From Sulfurimonas sp. (GTDB taxonomy: Bacteria; Campylobacterota; Campylobacteria; Campylobacterales; Sulfurimonadaceae), in assembly GCA_024762705.1 (NCBI GenBank), contig JANTGW010000001.1, forward strand, positions 1 to 29,992: a stretch of 29,992 bases of DNA. Direction: 5' to 3'. This document shows positions 1 through 7,991 of this stretch, piece by piece. Each line of letters opens with the position of its first letter. Within the stretch, counting starts at the first letter, position 1. The translations under genes were made by a program, and so were the position numbers. Below the pieces are notes generated by a model. That model had not been told where the DNA came from. It made no database searches and saw nothing but the letters and a program-made list of their open reading frames with translations.

Positions 1-737
1 CTTGATTTTACATCATACAAGATTGCAGGTTTACCGAATGATGGAGACTCTGCCAACTTTACATTACGAGGAACTACTATATACTTATCTTTTTCATCTT
101 TAAATAGTTTGCCTTTAAAATGTTGACGTAAATCTGCAAAAACCTGTTTTGACAAATTATTCTGCGATGAAAACATTGTTGGTAAAAAACCTTTCACTGC
201 AAGTTTCGGGTTAATAGATTTTCTCACAAGCTTAACCGTATTAAGCAATTGTGCCAATCCTTCAAGTGCGAAAAACTCACATTGAATCGGGATAATGACC
301 GAATTTGCAGCTGAGAGTGCATTGATAGTCATCGGACCGAGTGCCGGAGGTGAGTCTATGATAATATAATCATAATCTTTTTGTATATTTGCGATCGCTT
401 TTTTTAAAACAAGCTCTCGCCCTTTTGCTTTATCTGCATCATAGTACTCTTTTTCAATTCCGACGAGTCCAATATTTGAAGGAGCAATATGCAGAGTTGG
501 CAAATCCGATTTTAAAATAATATCTTTAAGTTTTTTTGTTCCGATAAGGACATGATAAATATTGAACTCATAGTCATTTCTATGAAAACCAAGCGATGTC
601 GTGGCATTTGCCTGCGGATCAGAGTCAATCAAAAGCACTTTTTTTTCTGCAACAGCAAGTGAAGCTGCCAAGTTTACAGCGGTAGTCGTTTTACCTACAC
701 CGCCCTTTTGATTTGCAATTACTATTACTTCACTCAT
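1..737 (-). CDS. parA: ParA/Soj-type chromosome partitioning ATPase (C-terminus cut by window edge)
   Basis: The reading frame is open from an ATG at 737 to the left edge, about 245 codons of a family usually near 260 residues, so only the last residues are missing. The N-terminus carries the deviant Walker A motif KGGVGKTT (residues 10-17), followed by LLIDSDPQAN (Walker A' region) and the Walker B-like stretch DYIIIDSPPALG. The C-terminal part contains NNLSKQV and RNVKLAESPSFGKP, typical of Soj/ParA. The protein is a cytoplasmic ATPase that works with ParB on parS sites to segregate replication origins. Its ATG overlaps the birA stop codon in an ATGA arrangement, so translation is probably coupled. 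In Campylobacter the order obg-proB-fmt-birA-parA-parB is the same, so parB is expected just beyond the edge. Family assignment is very secure; the role as chromosomal Soj is inferred from context. Confidence 0.95.
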   Translation of the reverse strand, partial: MSEVIVIANQKGGVGKTTTAVNLAASLAVAEKKVLLIDSDPQANATTSLGFHRNDYEFNIYHVLIGTKKLKDIILKSDLPTLHIAPSNIGLVGIEKEYYDADKAKGRELVLKKAIANIQKDYDYIIIDSPPALGPMTINALSAANSVIIPIQCEFFALEGLAQLLNTVKLVRKSINPKLAVKGFLPTMFSSQNNLSKQVFADLRQHFKGKLFKDEKDKYIVVPRNVKLAESPSFGKPAILYDVKS

Positions 738-1387
738 CGCCTGCTGTATATCCTCTCACCATTTATGTTCAAACTGCCATCACTCTCGAGTATAGAAGCC
801 TTGAGTGATATTTTTTTACCATTACTATGCGTAAAAAATTCCTTGTTATTTGCAAATTCTAACTTATATTTGCTAAAAACTTGCTTCCATAAAACTTTTT
901 TTTCTATTTTTTTGAAATAATTTTCTATTAAAATTTCTCTATTTATTGTTATATCCAGTGATTCAAAGCCTTCAGGTGCCTTTGCAATGTTCATGCCCAC
1001 TCCGCAAATAAGTGTATCACCTATTACATTTGTAATCATTCCACCTATTTTTTTCTTATTAATATAAAAATCATTTGGCCACTTTAAAAAAACTGTTGAT
1101 CCTAATTCGCTTAAAACCTCTTTTAAAATATAGGAAAAATATATAGATACAGATTCGAGTTTTAAGTCATCGGGTAATTCAGTTACATGTAATGCAAATG
1201 ATAAAAAGAGGTTTCCTTCCTCGGAGTTCCATTCATTTTCCCTACTACCAATTCCATTTGTTTGTAAATCTGCTACAACAGCGATAGGAGGATGTAGCTT
1301 TTTTTCTACAAGCTGTTTTTTTAAATAAAGCTGTGTTGATGCAATTGTTTTAAAGTAAAGTATCTTCAAGTGTGAGTCTTTTCCCAT
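734..1387 (-). CDS. birA: biotin--[acetyl-CoA carboxylase] ligase, short BirA without DNA-binding domain
   Basis: A 217-residue protein that attaches biotin to the carboxyl carrier protein of acetyl-CoA carboxylase through biotinyl-AMP. Visible signatures are the substrate-binding opening TIASTQ (residues 14-19), a TNGIGSRENEW segment matching the biotin-loop GRGRRGR.W region in degenerate form, LKWPNDFYINKKKIGG (the KWPND motif) and GVGMNIAK. It lacks the N-terminal helix-turn-helix of E. coli BirA, so it should be a ligase only and not a repressor. The ATG start lies 38 bases inside fmt and has no convincing Shine-Dalgarno sequence; a TTG at 1369 (seventh codon), preceded by GGGAAAAGA, would shorten the overlap and is a plausible alternative. 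The loop GSRENEW is less basic than usual. Confidence 0.9.
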   Translation of the reverse strand: MGKDSHLKILYFKTIASTQLYLKKQLVEKKLHPPIAVVADLQTNGIGSRENEWNSEEGNLFLSFALHVTELPDDLKLESVSIYFSYILKEVLSELGSTVFLKWPNDFYINKKKIGGMITNVIGDTLICGVGMNIAKAPEGFESLDITINREILIENYFKKIEKKVLWKQVFSKYKLEFANNKEFFTHSNGKKISLKASILESDGSLNINGERIYSRR

Positions 1388-2264
1388 TTATATATGAAAG
1401 GATATCCATCTCTTTTTTTGATTGGGGTTGTACCTTATAAATACGAAGTGAGCCTCTCTTACATGTAACGACTATACTATTTTTATCAACTGCAATGATT
1501 TTTCCACCCTCTTCATGTGTTTCATCTGTGCTTTCAAGCGTCATCTCTTTAAGTTTCAAGCCACTTGAAAGATAGACACCCGGCCATGGAGTAAAAGCAC
1601 GGTATTTATTATAAAGCTCCTGTGCATCGTCAAAACTCACTTCACCGTCTGCTTTTGTAATCTTTTTACAATGTGTCGCTTCTGCTTCATTTTGTTTTTT
1701 AGGCGTATATTTTTTATAGTTCTCTAAAACATCTACGGTCAGTTCTGCTGCGGTATCAGTTAATTTCTCGAAAAGTTCCTCTACCATTATTGTCTCATCA
1801 ACAGGAATGGTCTCTATTTTCAAGATATCACCCGTATCTAGCCCCTCTTCCATTAGCATGGCAGTAACACCTGTCTCTTTATCACCGTTTAACAAAGTCT
1901 GCTGAATCGGGCTTGCTCCACGGTATTGTGGAAGTATTGATGCATGCAGGTTGATACACGGCGCATGGTCCAAGATTTCACGCGGAAGTATCTGACCATA
2001 CGCTGCAACCACTATATAATCACAAGGTATTTTCAAAAGCTCTTTAACCGTTTGCGCATTTCGAAGTTTTTGTGGTTGATATACTGGAATATTATTCTCT
2101 TGTGCTGTAACTTTTACAGGAGGAGGCGTCAGTACTTTTTTACGCCCGACCGGTTTGTCCGGCTGCGTATAGACGGCTACTACATTAATATCATCTGTAT
2201 CTATCAGTTTTTGAAGGATTTTTTGAGCATAATCAGGCGTGCCCATAAATATTACATTTTTCAT
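1350..2264 (-). CDS. fmt: methionyl-tRNA formyltransferase
   Basis: A 304-residue enzyme that formylates the amino group of Met-tRNA(fMet) using 10-formyl-tetrahydrofolate, preparing the initiator tRNA. The N-terminus MKNVIFMGTPDYA and the active-site stretch with NLHASILPQYRGASPIQ are classic for Fmt: the N-H-D type catalytic set is visible as Asn and His in this stretch and Asp in the later GLDTGDIL segment. The C-terminal OB-like tRNA-binding domain begins near residue 205, around RAFTPWPGVYLS. Length is normal. Its ATG shares one base with the proB stop (TAATG), indicating coupled translation in the obg-proB-fmt-birA-parA run. Confidence 0.97.
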   Translation of the reverse strand: MKNVIFMGTPDYAQKILQKLIDTDDINVVAVYTQPDKPVGRKKVLTPPPVKVTAQENNIPVYQPQKLRNAQTVKELLKIPCDYIVVAAYGQILPREILDHAPCINLHASILPQYRGASPIQQTLLNGDKETGVTAMLMEEGLDTGDILKIETIPVDETIMVEELFEKLTDTAAELTVDVLENYKKYTPKKQNEAEATHCKKITKADGEVSFDDAQELYNKYRAFTPWPGVYLSSGLKLKEMTLESTDETHEEGGKIIAVDKNSIVVTCKRGSLRIYKVQPQSKKEMDILSYINGKRLTLEDTLL

Positions 2265-3028
2265 TACTCACCTTTACATGTAAAGAGTGTACCGCCCTTG
2301 TGGGAACCTTCGATAATAAAACTTCTTACATCACTCAGATCAAATCCGCTTGCAAGAAAAGTATCAATATTTGCTTGGAGTAGATAATCTGCAGCTTTTA
2401 ATTTTGTAACAATTCCACCAGTTGCAAAAACATTATTTGGTGTCACATCCTTGCCAAGTTCATTTTCATCTATGTGGCAAACGACTTTTAAAGGCTTTGC
2501 ATCAGGATTTTTTCGTGGATCACTGTCATAGTAAGCATCGATATCTGAAAGAATAATGAGCATATCTGCTCCAACATCCTTCGCCATATATGCAGAAAGC
2601 TGGTCATTGTCACCAACTTCGAGTTCATCGGTTGCAGTCGCATCATTTTCATTGACAATGGGAACTACGTTATTTTCTAAAAGTTTTTCAATCGTAGCAC
2701 GTACACGTTTAATATCTTCGGGTCTGTTTAGGTTAGCAGCAGTCACAAGAACCTGTGCAGTAAGTATGTCATATTTTGCAAACTTTTCTGCATATTTGTT
2801 CATTAAAACCGGCTGACCGATTGCCGCCAATGCCTGCTTATTTGCTATAACACTTCTGTCGAGTTTCAATTTTGTATAACCGCCGGCAACAGCTCCTGAT
2901 GACACGAGTATAACCTCATGCTCTTTTTTCAGTTCACTTAAAAACTCTACAAGATTACGCATTCTCTCAAGAGCAATTACACCATCTTGCGTTAAAACAG
3001 CACTCCCTACTTTAACAACAACACGCAT
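2264..3028 (-). CDS. proB: glutamate 5-kinase, short form without PUA domain
   Basis: A 254-residue amino-acid kinase that phosphorylates L-glutamate to glutamyl-5-phosphate, the first step of proline synthesis. Visible family features are VVVKVGSAVLT at the N-terminus, ILVSSGAVAGG, the central NENDATATDELEVGDNDQLSA segment, ILSDIDAYYDSDPR and a late GGIVTKLKAA. E. coli ProB is about 367 residues because of a C-terminal PUA domain; here the protein stops after the kinase domain, as in Campylobacter. No proA lies nearby. It sits one base after obg and overlaps fmt by one base. The final codons contain one copy of the iterated palindrome TTACATGTAA (2274-2283). Confidence 0.95.
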   Translation of the reverse strand: MRVVVKVGSAVLTQDGVIALERMRNLVEFLSELKKEHEVILVSSGAVAGGYTKLKLDRSVIANKQALAAIGQPVLMNKYAEKFAKYDILTAQVLVTAANLNRPEDIKRVRATIEKLLENNVVPIVNENDATATDELEVGDNDQLSAYMAKDVGADMLIILSDIDAYYDSDPRKNPDAKPLKVVCHIDENELGKDVTPNNVFATGGIVTKLKAADYLLQANIDTFLASGFDLSDVRSFIIEGSHKGGTLFTCKGE

Positions 3029-3029
3029 T

Positions 3030-4130
3030 TTACTGTCTCGTTTGCTGAACTAAATTAAAGAGTGAGTATTTCAAAGGTTCTATATTTTTGTTTATAGCAG
3101 AAGATATAGGCACAATAAAATAAGGTTTTTCAATGTCGTAACCAAGTGTCTCATCAGCACTTTCTTGAATAAAATATGGCAAATCCTTGTCAAAATCAAA
3201 TTCACTGCCTTTACTTGGTTCAAGGTCAAGCATTTTAATAAACTCAGTCACCTTATCAGAAACCTCTTCTTGAGGAACGATATCGCTGCGAGTAAGTGCT
3301 ATAGCATACCTTGATGAGCCCAATTTCTCTGAAAAAGAAGCAACTTCATTTTTAAGTGTCTCTATCTGTTCTTTCAAGTCTCTATATGAAGCAAGATCAA
3401 TCATGAACAACAATATCTTAGTTCTTTCAATATGACGCAAAAACTCTATACCAAGCCCTTTGCCCTCATGTGCACCACCGATAATTCCCGGAATATCCGC
3501 CATAACAAATGACTCATAATCCCCAATGTTGACCTGACCGAGTTTAGGTGTCAGTGTAGTAAACTCATAGTTTGCAATTTCCGGTCTTGCATTAGAAACG
3601 GTAGAAATAAGCGTAGATTTTCCTACATTTGGAAAACCGACAAGACCGATGTCAGCTATAAGTTTTAAATCAAGTTTAATATTTCTTGTTTCACCTTTCT
3701 CGCCAGGCTGCGCATAAGTAGGTCTTTGGTTTGTTGGTGATTTAAAGTGTGTATTACCAAGTCCGCCTTTTCCACCTTGAAGAAATTTTACTTCCTGTCC
3801 GTCTTCAAGCATGTCAAAAATGACTTCACCACTCTCCTGGTCGATCACTTGTGTTCCCGGAGGAACTATAATGACTTTTTTAGCACCAGATTTTCCTGTA
3901 CAGTTCGAGCCTTCACCAGGTCTTCCATTTTCTGCTTTGATATGCATTTTTCTTTGAAAATGTGAAAGCGTATGGGTATTATTATCACATTTAAACCAGA
4001 TGTCTCCGCCTTTTCCGCCGTCACCACCGTTTGGACCACCATTGAGTACAAACTTTTCACGACGAAATGCCACACATCCTTGTCCACCCTTGCCAGAGCT
4101 GACTGTTAATTCGACACTATCTGTAAACAT
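3030..4130 (-). CDS. obg: Obg-family ribosome-assembly GTPase
   Basis: A 366-residue GTPase (ObgE/CgtA) that acts in 50S ribosomal subunit maturation and stress control. Residues 1-158 form the glycine-rich Obg fold ([21 protein letters not shown]). The G domain follows: G1 GFPNVGKS (165-172), G3 DIPG (212-215), G4 position TRSD (280-283) and G5 ISSA (342-345). The G4 motif is normally NKxD, so both Asn and Lys are replaced here by Thr and Arg. There is no OCT domain after the G domain. An insertion between G4 and G5 (about 305-335) is rich in Asp, Glu and Phe. A TATAAT box 54 bases upstream and AGGA before the ATG support its own promoter besides read-through from rplU-rpmA. Confidence 0.97.
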   Translation of the reverse strand: MFTDSVELTVSSGKGGQGCVAFRREKFVLNGGPNGGDGGKGGDIWFKCDNNTHTLSHFQRKMHIKAENGRPGEGSNCTGKSGAKKVIIVPPGTQVIDQESGEVIFDMLEDGQEVKFLQGGKGGLGNTHFKSPTNQRPTYAQPGEKGETRNIKLDLKLIADIGLVGFPNVGKSTLISTVSNARPEIANYEFTTLTPKLGQVNIGDYESFVMADIPGIIGGAHEGKGLGIEFLRHIERTKILLFMIDLASYRDLKEQIETLKNEVASFSEKLGSSRYAIALTRSDIVPQEEVSDKVTEFIKMLDLEPSKGSEFDFDKDLPYFIQESADETLGYDIEKPYFIVPISSAINKNIEPLKYSLFNLVQQTRQ

Positions 4131-4183
4131 TGTGTAATCCTTTTTTTATGACCATTGGCCGTTTAAATACTTAAGAAAAAACT

Positions 4184-4189
4184 ATTATA
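4184..4189 (-). promoter_or_regulatory. -10 box of a putative obg promoter
   Basis: On the minus strand a perfect TATAAT lies 54 bases before the obg ATG, in AT-rich DNA with no clear -35 box, which is normal for sigma-70 promoters in Campylobacterota. It follows a hairpin after rpmA, so obg and downstream genes probably have independent initiation. Position only; start site not proven. Confidence 0.55.
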
Positions 4190-4232
4190 AAGTAAATTAT
4201 TAAATATTTTGAAATTTTTTATGTGGAATGTA

Positions 4233-4254
4233 TTCCCATCATGATTGATGGGAA
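4233..4254 (-). terminator. hairpin after rpmA, possible (partial) terminator
   Basis: A perfect 9-base stem, TTCCCATCA at 4233-4241 and TGATGGGAA at 4246-4254, with a four-base loop, lies 24 bases past the rpmA stop. In the leftward transcript it is not followed directly by a run of U, so it may be a weak terminator, an mRNA-end stabiliser or a processing site that sets rplU-rpmA levels apart from obg. Confidence 0.45.
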
Positions 4255-4277
4255 CAAGAGTTTTTTATACTGTAGAA

Positions 4278-4535
4278 CTACGCAGCGGGGATGATTGAAA
4301 CTTGTTGACGTTTTTTATCTTTTCTTTCAAAAGCAACAACACCGTCAACTAAAGCAAATATAGTATGATCTTTTCCCATACCTACATTTTTACCTGGGTG
4401 AACTTTAGTTCCACGTTGGCGAATAATGATGTTTCCAGCAACTACAGCCTCTCCACCATATTTTTTAACACCAAGTCTTCTACCAGCCGAATCACGATTA
4501 TTCTGTGTACTACCCTGACCTTTCTTATGTGCCAT
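4278..4535 (-). CDS. rpmA: 50S ribosomal protein L27
   Basis: An 85-residue ribosomal protein beginning [16 protein letters not shown], with [12 protein letters not shown] and [25 protein letters not shown] split over the protein, which is diagnostic for L27. Its N-terminus reaches the peptidyl-transferase centre in the 50S subunit. No cleavable N-terminal extension of the Firmicutes type is present. The start has a good Shine-Dalgarno sequence (AAGGAGAT) and lies 25 bases after rplU. Confidence 0.98.
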   Translation of the reverse strand: MAHKKGQGSTQNNRDSAGRRLGVKKYGGEAVVAGNIIIRQRGTKVHPGKNVGMGKDHTIFALVDGVVAFERKDKKRQQVSIIPAA

Positions 4536-4560
4536 CTTGAATCTCCTTAGTTAGTTTAGC

Positions 4561-4869
4561 TTATGCTGCTATTTTCGTGATACGAACACGAGTATGATCT
4601 CTTCTGAAACCACGTTTTACTTTACTGTCTTTACGACGACGTTTCTTGAAAGTCACTACTTTCTTGTCACGACCTTCACTGATAACTTCAGCAGTCACGA
4701 CAGCACCATCAACATATGGAGCTCCCATTTTAAGTTCACCGGCATTTACAGCCAGAACTTCTTTAATTTCGATAGTAGCTTCAGGCTCTAAAGATAATTT
4801 GTCTAATGAAAGAACATCACCCTCTTGAACTTTATACTGCTTACCACCATTTTTAATAATTGCGTACAT
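4561..4869 (-). CDS. rplU: 50S ribosomal protein L21
   Basis: A 102-residue ribosomal protein with the diagnostic opening [14 protein letters not shown] and C-terminal [18 protein letters not shown] followed by HTRVRITKI. It binds 23S rRNA in the 50S subunit. It is the first gene of the leftward rplU-rpmA-obg-proB-fmt-birA-parA run. The ATG follows AAGGACCGTAG, and a TATAAT box lies 48 bases upstream. Confidence 0.98.
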   Translation of the reverse strand: MYAIIKNGGKQYKVQEGDVLSLDKLSLEPEATIEIKEVLAVNAGELKMGAPYVDGAVVTAEVISEGRDKKVVTFKKRRRKDSKVKRGFRRDHTRVRITKIAA

Positions 4870-4916
4870 CTACGGTCCTTAAATATTTTTAGGTTGTATT
4901 TCTACAAAAGTCCGGA

Positions 4917-4922
4917 ATTATA
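4917..4922 (-). promoter_or_regulatory. rplU: -10 box of the rplU operon promoter
   Basis: On the minus strand the sequence GGGTATAATTCC holds a perfect TATAAT 48 bases before the rplU ATG and just past the ridA stop codon. No good -35 box is visible. It should drive the ribosomal protein genes and, by read-through, obg to parA. Confidence 0.6.
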
Positions 4923-4945
4923 CCCATTCAAGCTTTAAGTTATGT

Positions 4946-5338
4946 TTAAAAAGAGTAATTTGTTACTAATGCCACGGCATCTATTTCCACAAGTGCATTT
5001 TTTGGAAGTGTTTTTACTGCCACAGTTGCACGTGCTGGTTTATGATTTCCAAATGCTTCTTCATAAATTGCGTTTACTTTTGCGAAGTCATCCATGTCAG
5101 CCAAAAAAATTGTTGTTTTGAGAACATCATCCATAGAACTGCCAGCTTCTTCCAAGACTGCTTTTAGATTTTGCAGTACTGCCACAGTCTGCACACCTAC
5201 ATCTTCCTTTAGTAACTCATCACTGCCCTCCGGCGTTAATGCAATTTGCCCTGATGTATATACAACACCATTTGCCATAACCGCCTGTGAATATGGCCCG
5301 ATTGCCGAAGGTGCTTTATTTGTTTGTACTAGTTTCAT
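4946..5338 (-). CDS. ridA: RidA-family (YjgF/YER057c/UK114) enamine/imine deaminase
   Basis: A 130-residue protein of the RidA family, which hydrolyses reactive 2-aminoacrylate-type enamines/imines made by PLP enzymes. Typical segments are APSAIGPYSQAV, VYTSGQI, VLQNLKAVLEEAGSS and the active-site region RATVAVKTLPKNALVEIDAVA, where the conserved Arg that binds the substrate carboxylate is present. Its ATG lies 23 bases inside the thioredoxin-like gene and is preceded by a strong AAGGAG, which supports this start despite the overlap. It is the last gene of the eight-gene leftward cluster. Not every RidA subgroup deaminates, but the retained Arg favours an active enzyme. Confidence 0.93.
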   Translation of the reverse strand: MKLVQTNKAPSAIGPYSQAVMANGVVYTSGQIALTPEGSDELLKEDVGVQTVAVLQNLKAVLEEAGSSMDDVLKTTIFLADMDDFAKVNAIYEEAFGNHKPARATVAVKTLPKNALVEIDAVALVTNYSF

Positions 5339-5747
5339 TATTTATCTCCTTAAGTATGGTATTGTATTCTTGCGCATTATCCATAAATGAATCAAATATC
5401 TCTTCATCTCTATAACCCAATGATGAATAAAGAATTGTGCCATCTGCATCTACAAAATAGTGTCTCGGAACTGGAGATGTCTCAAAACCTTTTGGTATTT
5501 CATGACGGTCTCTAGAGAGTAAAACTGTAACAAATTCTCTATTAACTCTCTCTTTGATTTTTACATTTTGCAAGGTCGTTTTTTCAAACTTTTCACACCA
5601 TCTGCATGTATCTGAAACTATTAAAACATATACAAGCTTATGCTCTTTTTTTGCATCTGACAATGCTTTCTCATATTCATGTGACCAGTCAAGCTCTACT
5701 GCAAAAAGAGTGCTGCTGAAAATTAAAAATAAAAATAGAGACTTCAT
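5316..5747 (-). CDS. secreted thioredoxin-fold protein (CRWC motif)
   Basis: A 143-residue protein with an N-terminal hydrophobic signal peptide (about residues 1-16, ending SSTLFA) followed by a thioredoxin fold of the Thioredoxin_7/DUF255-like type. The redox motif is CRWC (residues 48-51), in the context VLIVSDTCRWCEKF, and the cis-proline is in TSPVPRHYFVD. It probably works in the periplasm on protein or small-molecule thiols; the partner is unknown. The C-terminus shares 23 bases with ridA and its ATG overlaps the dapE stop by one base. CRWC is an uncommon dipeptide choice between the two Cys residues, so redox behaviour cannot be guessed from DsbA or thioredoxin. Confidence 0.85.
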   Translation of the reverse strand: MKSLFLFLIFSSTLFAVELDWSHEYEKALSDAKKEHKLVYVLIVSDTCRWCEKFEKTTLQNVKIKERVNREFVTVLLSRDRHEIPKGFETSPVPRHYFVDADGTILYSSLGYRDEEIFDSFMDNAQEYNTILKEINNETSTNK

Positions 5748-6847
5748 TATTTATTCCAATCATCAATGAGTGTTTTAAAAACCTTGTAAAGGTCTTGAAC
5801 CTCTTTTTTTGTCGTTCTCTCATTGGTAGAGTGAATTGTATCGTTACGTACACCCAATTCTACTACATCTATCCCCAAAGGTGCTATAAATCGTGCATCA
5901 CTTGTACCACCTGCTGTTGAATGTTTTGGCTGTATTGAAGTAACTTTTTCTACGGCTTCATCTATTTTTTTTACCAACTTCGTATTGGTGTCTGTTTTAA
6001 ACGGGTAAGAACCTTGTGTGAGACGCAGTTCATAATCTAGACCATCTAAATGTTTTTCAACAAACTCGCGAACTTCTTTTTGTGTTGTTTTCGTATTGTT
6101 TCTGACATTAAACATCATTTGCAACTCATTAGGAGTAACGTTTGTCACCTGCATGCCTGCTCTGATATCTGTGATAACAAACTTTGAAGGAGCAAAAGAC
6201 TCATCACCCTCATCTAAATCAACACCCGCCATGTTACCCAATACTTTTGCTATTTGATGTATAGGATTTACAGCTTTTTCCGGATATGCCGCGTGTCCTT
6301 GTTTGCCTTTGAGTGTCAAATAGCCGTTGATAGAACCGCGGCGTCCGACTTTTATTGCATCTCCGAACTGTTCTTCACATGTAGGTTCTGCAACCACACA
6401 GGCATCGGGAAGCATATTATGTTTTTGCAGATATTCAAGTGCTTTAACTGTACCGTTAATGCCTTCTCCCTCTTCATCGGATGTCAAAAGCAAGGAAAGC
6501 GTACCTTCAAAATTTTGTGTATCTTTCACTGCCTGTATAAAAGCCGCTAAACCGCTTTTCATATCCTGTGCGCCACGCCCGTAGATGTATCCGCCTTTTT
6601 CTACAGCTTCATAAGGGTCAGTATCCCAACCTTTTCCAGCAGGTACAACATCTACATGGCCTGCAAAACACAGGTGCTCCCCTTGTGAGAATTTTTTATA
6701 TATGAAAAGATTTTTTACATCTTCTACATCAATTCTTATTGCTTCATAGCCTTCAAGATAATCCTCTAGAAAATTCAAAATACCGCCATCATCAGGCGTT
6801 TCACTTTTTGAATTTATAAAGTATTTAAAAAGTTCAATTACGTCCAC
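5747..6847 (-). CDS. dapE: succinyl-diaminopimelate desuccinylase
   Basis: A 366-residue M20-family zinc enzyme that removes succinate from N-succinyl-LL-diaminopimelate, giving LL-DAP for lysine and peptidoglycan synthesis. Metal and catalytic residues are visible: H64 and D66 in GHVDVVPAG, D95 in GRGAQDMKSG, the E125/E126 pair in TSDEEGEG, E154 in VAEPT, and the late His in NDTIHSTNE. GRRGSINGYLTLKGKQGHAAYP is the lid/dimerisation segment. Length agrees with the family. The start codon is GTG, three bases after the stop of the upstream lipoprotein gene, with a weak GAAGAAG behind it. Confidence 0.96.
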   Translation of the reverse strand: MDVIELFKYFINSKSETPDDGGILNFLEDYLEGYEAIRIDVEDVKNLFIYKKFSQGEHLCFAGHVDVVPAGKGWDTDPYEAVEKGGYIYGRGAQDMKSGLAAFIQAVKDTQNFEGTLSLLLTSDEEGEGINGTVKALEYLQKHNMLPDACVVAEPTCEEQFGDAIKVGRRGSINGYLTLKGKQGHAAYPEKAVNPIHQIAKVLGNMAGVDLDEGDESFAPSKFVITDIRAGMQVTNVTPNELQMMFNVRNNTKTTQKEVREFVEKHLDGLDYELRLTQGSYPFKTDTNTKLVKKIDEAVEKVTSIQPKHSTAGGTSDARFIAPLGIDVVELGVRNDTIHSTNERTTKKEVQDLYKVFKTLIDDWNK

Positions 6848-6850
6848 TGA

Positions 6851-7198
6851 TTACTTCTTCGGATTTTCATAAAATACATAAGGTGTTGAAAAATTACTGA
6901 TTTCAAAATAAACTTTTTTCTCGCCAGAATCAACTACATAATTTTGATTTACATCAATGTATCCATACCCGTAACGGTAATTTCTTGGAACATTTCCATC
7001 TGTACTCGTTGCAGTCGTTAGTTTGTCGATTTTTATAAATCTTTGAACAAGTTTTTCACCCATGTAAATGTCAAGAACACCGTTTGTTCCTGTCCAGTTT
7101 TGAATAGAACGACCTATTTTATTTTGCGTTTCCTGTGTACATCCTGCGAACATTAACATTGTTGCTATTGCAAACAGTATTACTATTTTATTTTTCAT
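6851..7198 (-). CDS. small hypothetical lipoprotein
   Basis: About 115 residues. I do not recognise the family. A signal peptide with lipobox LMFAGC places the acylated Cys at residue 20, so the mature protein of about 96 residues should be membrane-anchored on the periplasmic side. The mature part is rich in Tyr, Asn and Lys and contains [27 protein letters not shown], split here by a short polar turn, suggesting a small beta-rich domain. The start at 7198 is preferred over the in-frame ATG at 7213 because GGAGAAA spans the latter and sits at the right distance from the former. It overlaps the end of trpC by 11 bases and precedes dapE by three, so it is co-transcribed with both. Confidence 0.85.
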   Translation of the reverse strand: MKNKIVILFAIATMLMFAGCTQETQNKIGRSIQNWTGTNGVLDIYMGEKLVQRFIKIDKLTTATSTDGNVPRNYRYGYGYIDVNQNYVVDSGEKKVYFEISNFSTPYVFYENPKK

Positions 7199-7991
7199 TA
7201 TAATTTTCTCCATATTTTAATTTTTTAAGTGCCGTTTCCTCATCTTCTTGGCGCATTAATGACTCACCTACCAAAAATGCATCTACACCTGCTTTACTTA
7301 AATCTTCAAGCTGTCCATGCTCATATATACCACTTTCGGCTACAATGATTTTTCCATTTGGTATAAGAGGAATGAGTTCATAAGAAAGATTCATGTTCAT
7401 CTCAAATGTCTGCAGATTTCTATGGTTAATCCCTATAATGTCAGCACCTGCATAAATTGCTTTTACTAAATCTTTTTTATCATGTACCTCAACTAAAACT
7501 TCCAATCCCAAGTGTCTTGCATAGCTTAGTAGATCTTTAAGGTCCTTTTTACCCAAAGCCGCAGCAATAAGTAAAATGAAGTCAGCACCAAAAACCAAAG
7601 CTTCAAGTACCTGATATTTTGAGATGATAAAATCTTTTCTTAAAAGCGGTACGGAAACATATCTGCGGATACCTGCAAGATAATCCAAAGATCCCTGAAA
7701 AAAATGCGGTTCGGTCAAAACAGAAATCGCACTTGCACCTCCACGCTCATAAGCTTGTGCAATAGCCAAAGGATCAAACTCTTCACGTATTACACCTTTA
7801 GAAGGTGATGCCTTTTTTACCTCAGCTATGATTCTGTAAGGATCTTCTTCCGTTGCTTTTAAATACGGTATGACATCTCTTGGCTGTCTGGCATTAAAGG
7901 CCAATGAACGTCCCAGCCAATCAAGTGAGAACTCTTTTTCTCTTTGTACTAAGTCTTCTTTTGTTTTTTTGATAATATCATCTAAAATCAT
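7188..7991 (-). CDS. trpC: indole-3-glycerol phosphate synthase
   Basis: A 267-residue TIM-barrel enzyme that closes the indole ring in tryptophan synthesis. Diagnostic segments are [15 protein letters not shown] (catalytic Lys and phosphate contacts), [24 protein letters not shown] (catalytic Lys), [10 protein letters not shown] and VAESGIY near the C-terminus. It is monofunctional, with no TrpF domain. Its ATG overlaps the TPR-lipoprotein stop as ATGA. No other trp genes are nearby, so tryptophan genes are dispersed; in Campylobacter trpC also follows a lipoprotein gene. Confidence 0.96.
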   Translation of the reverse strand: MILDDIIKKTKEDLVQREKEFSLDWLGRSLAFNARQPRDVIPYLKATEEDPYRIIAEVKKASPSKGVIREEFDPLAIAQAYERGGASAISVLTEPHFFQGSLDYLAGIRRYVSVPLLRKDFIISKYQVLEALVFGADFILLIAAALGKKDLKDLLSYARHLGLEVLVEVHDKKDLVKAIYAGADIIGINHRNLQTFEMNMNLSYELIPLIPNGKIIVAESGIYEHGQLEDLSKAGVDAFLVGESLMRQEDEETALKKLKYGENYNEK

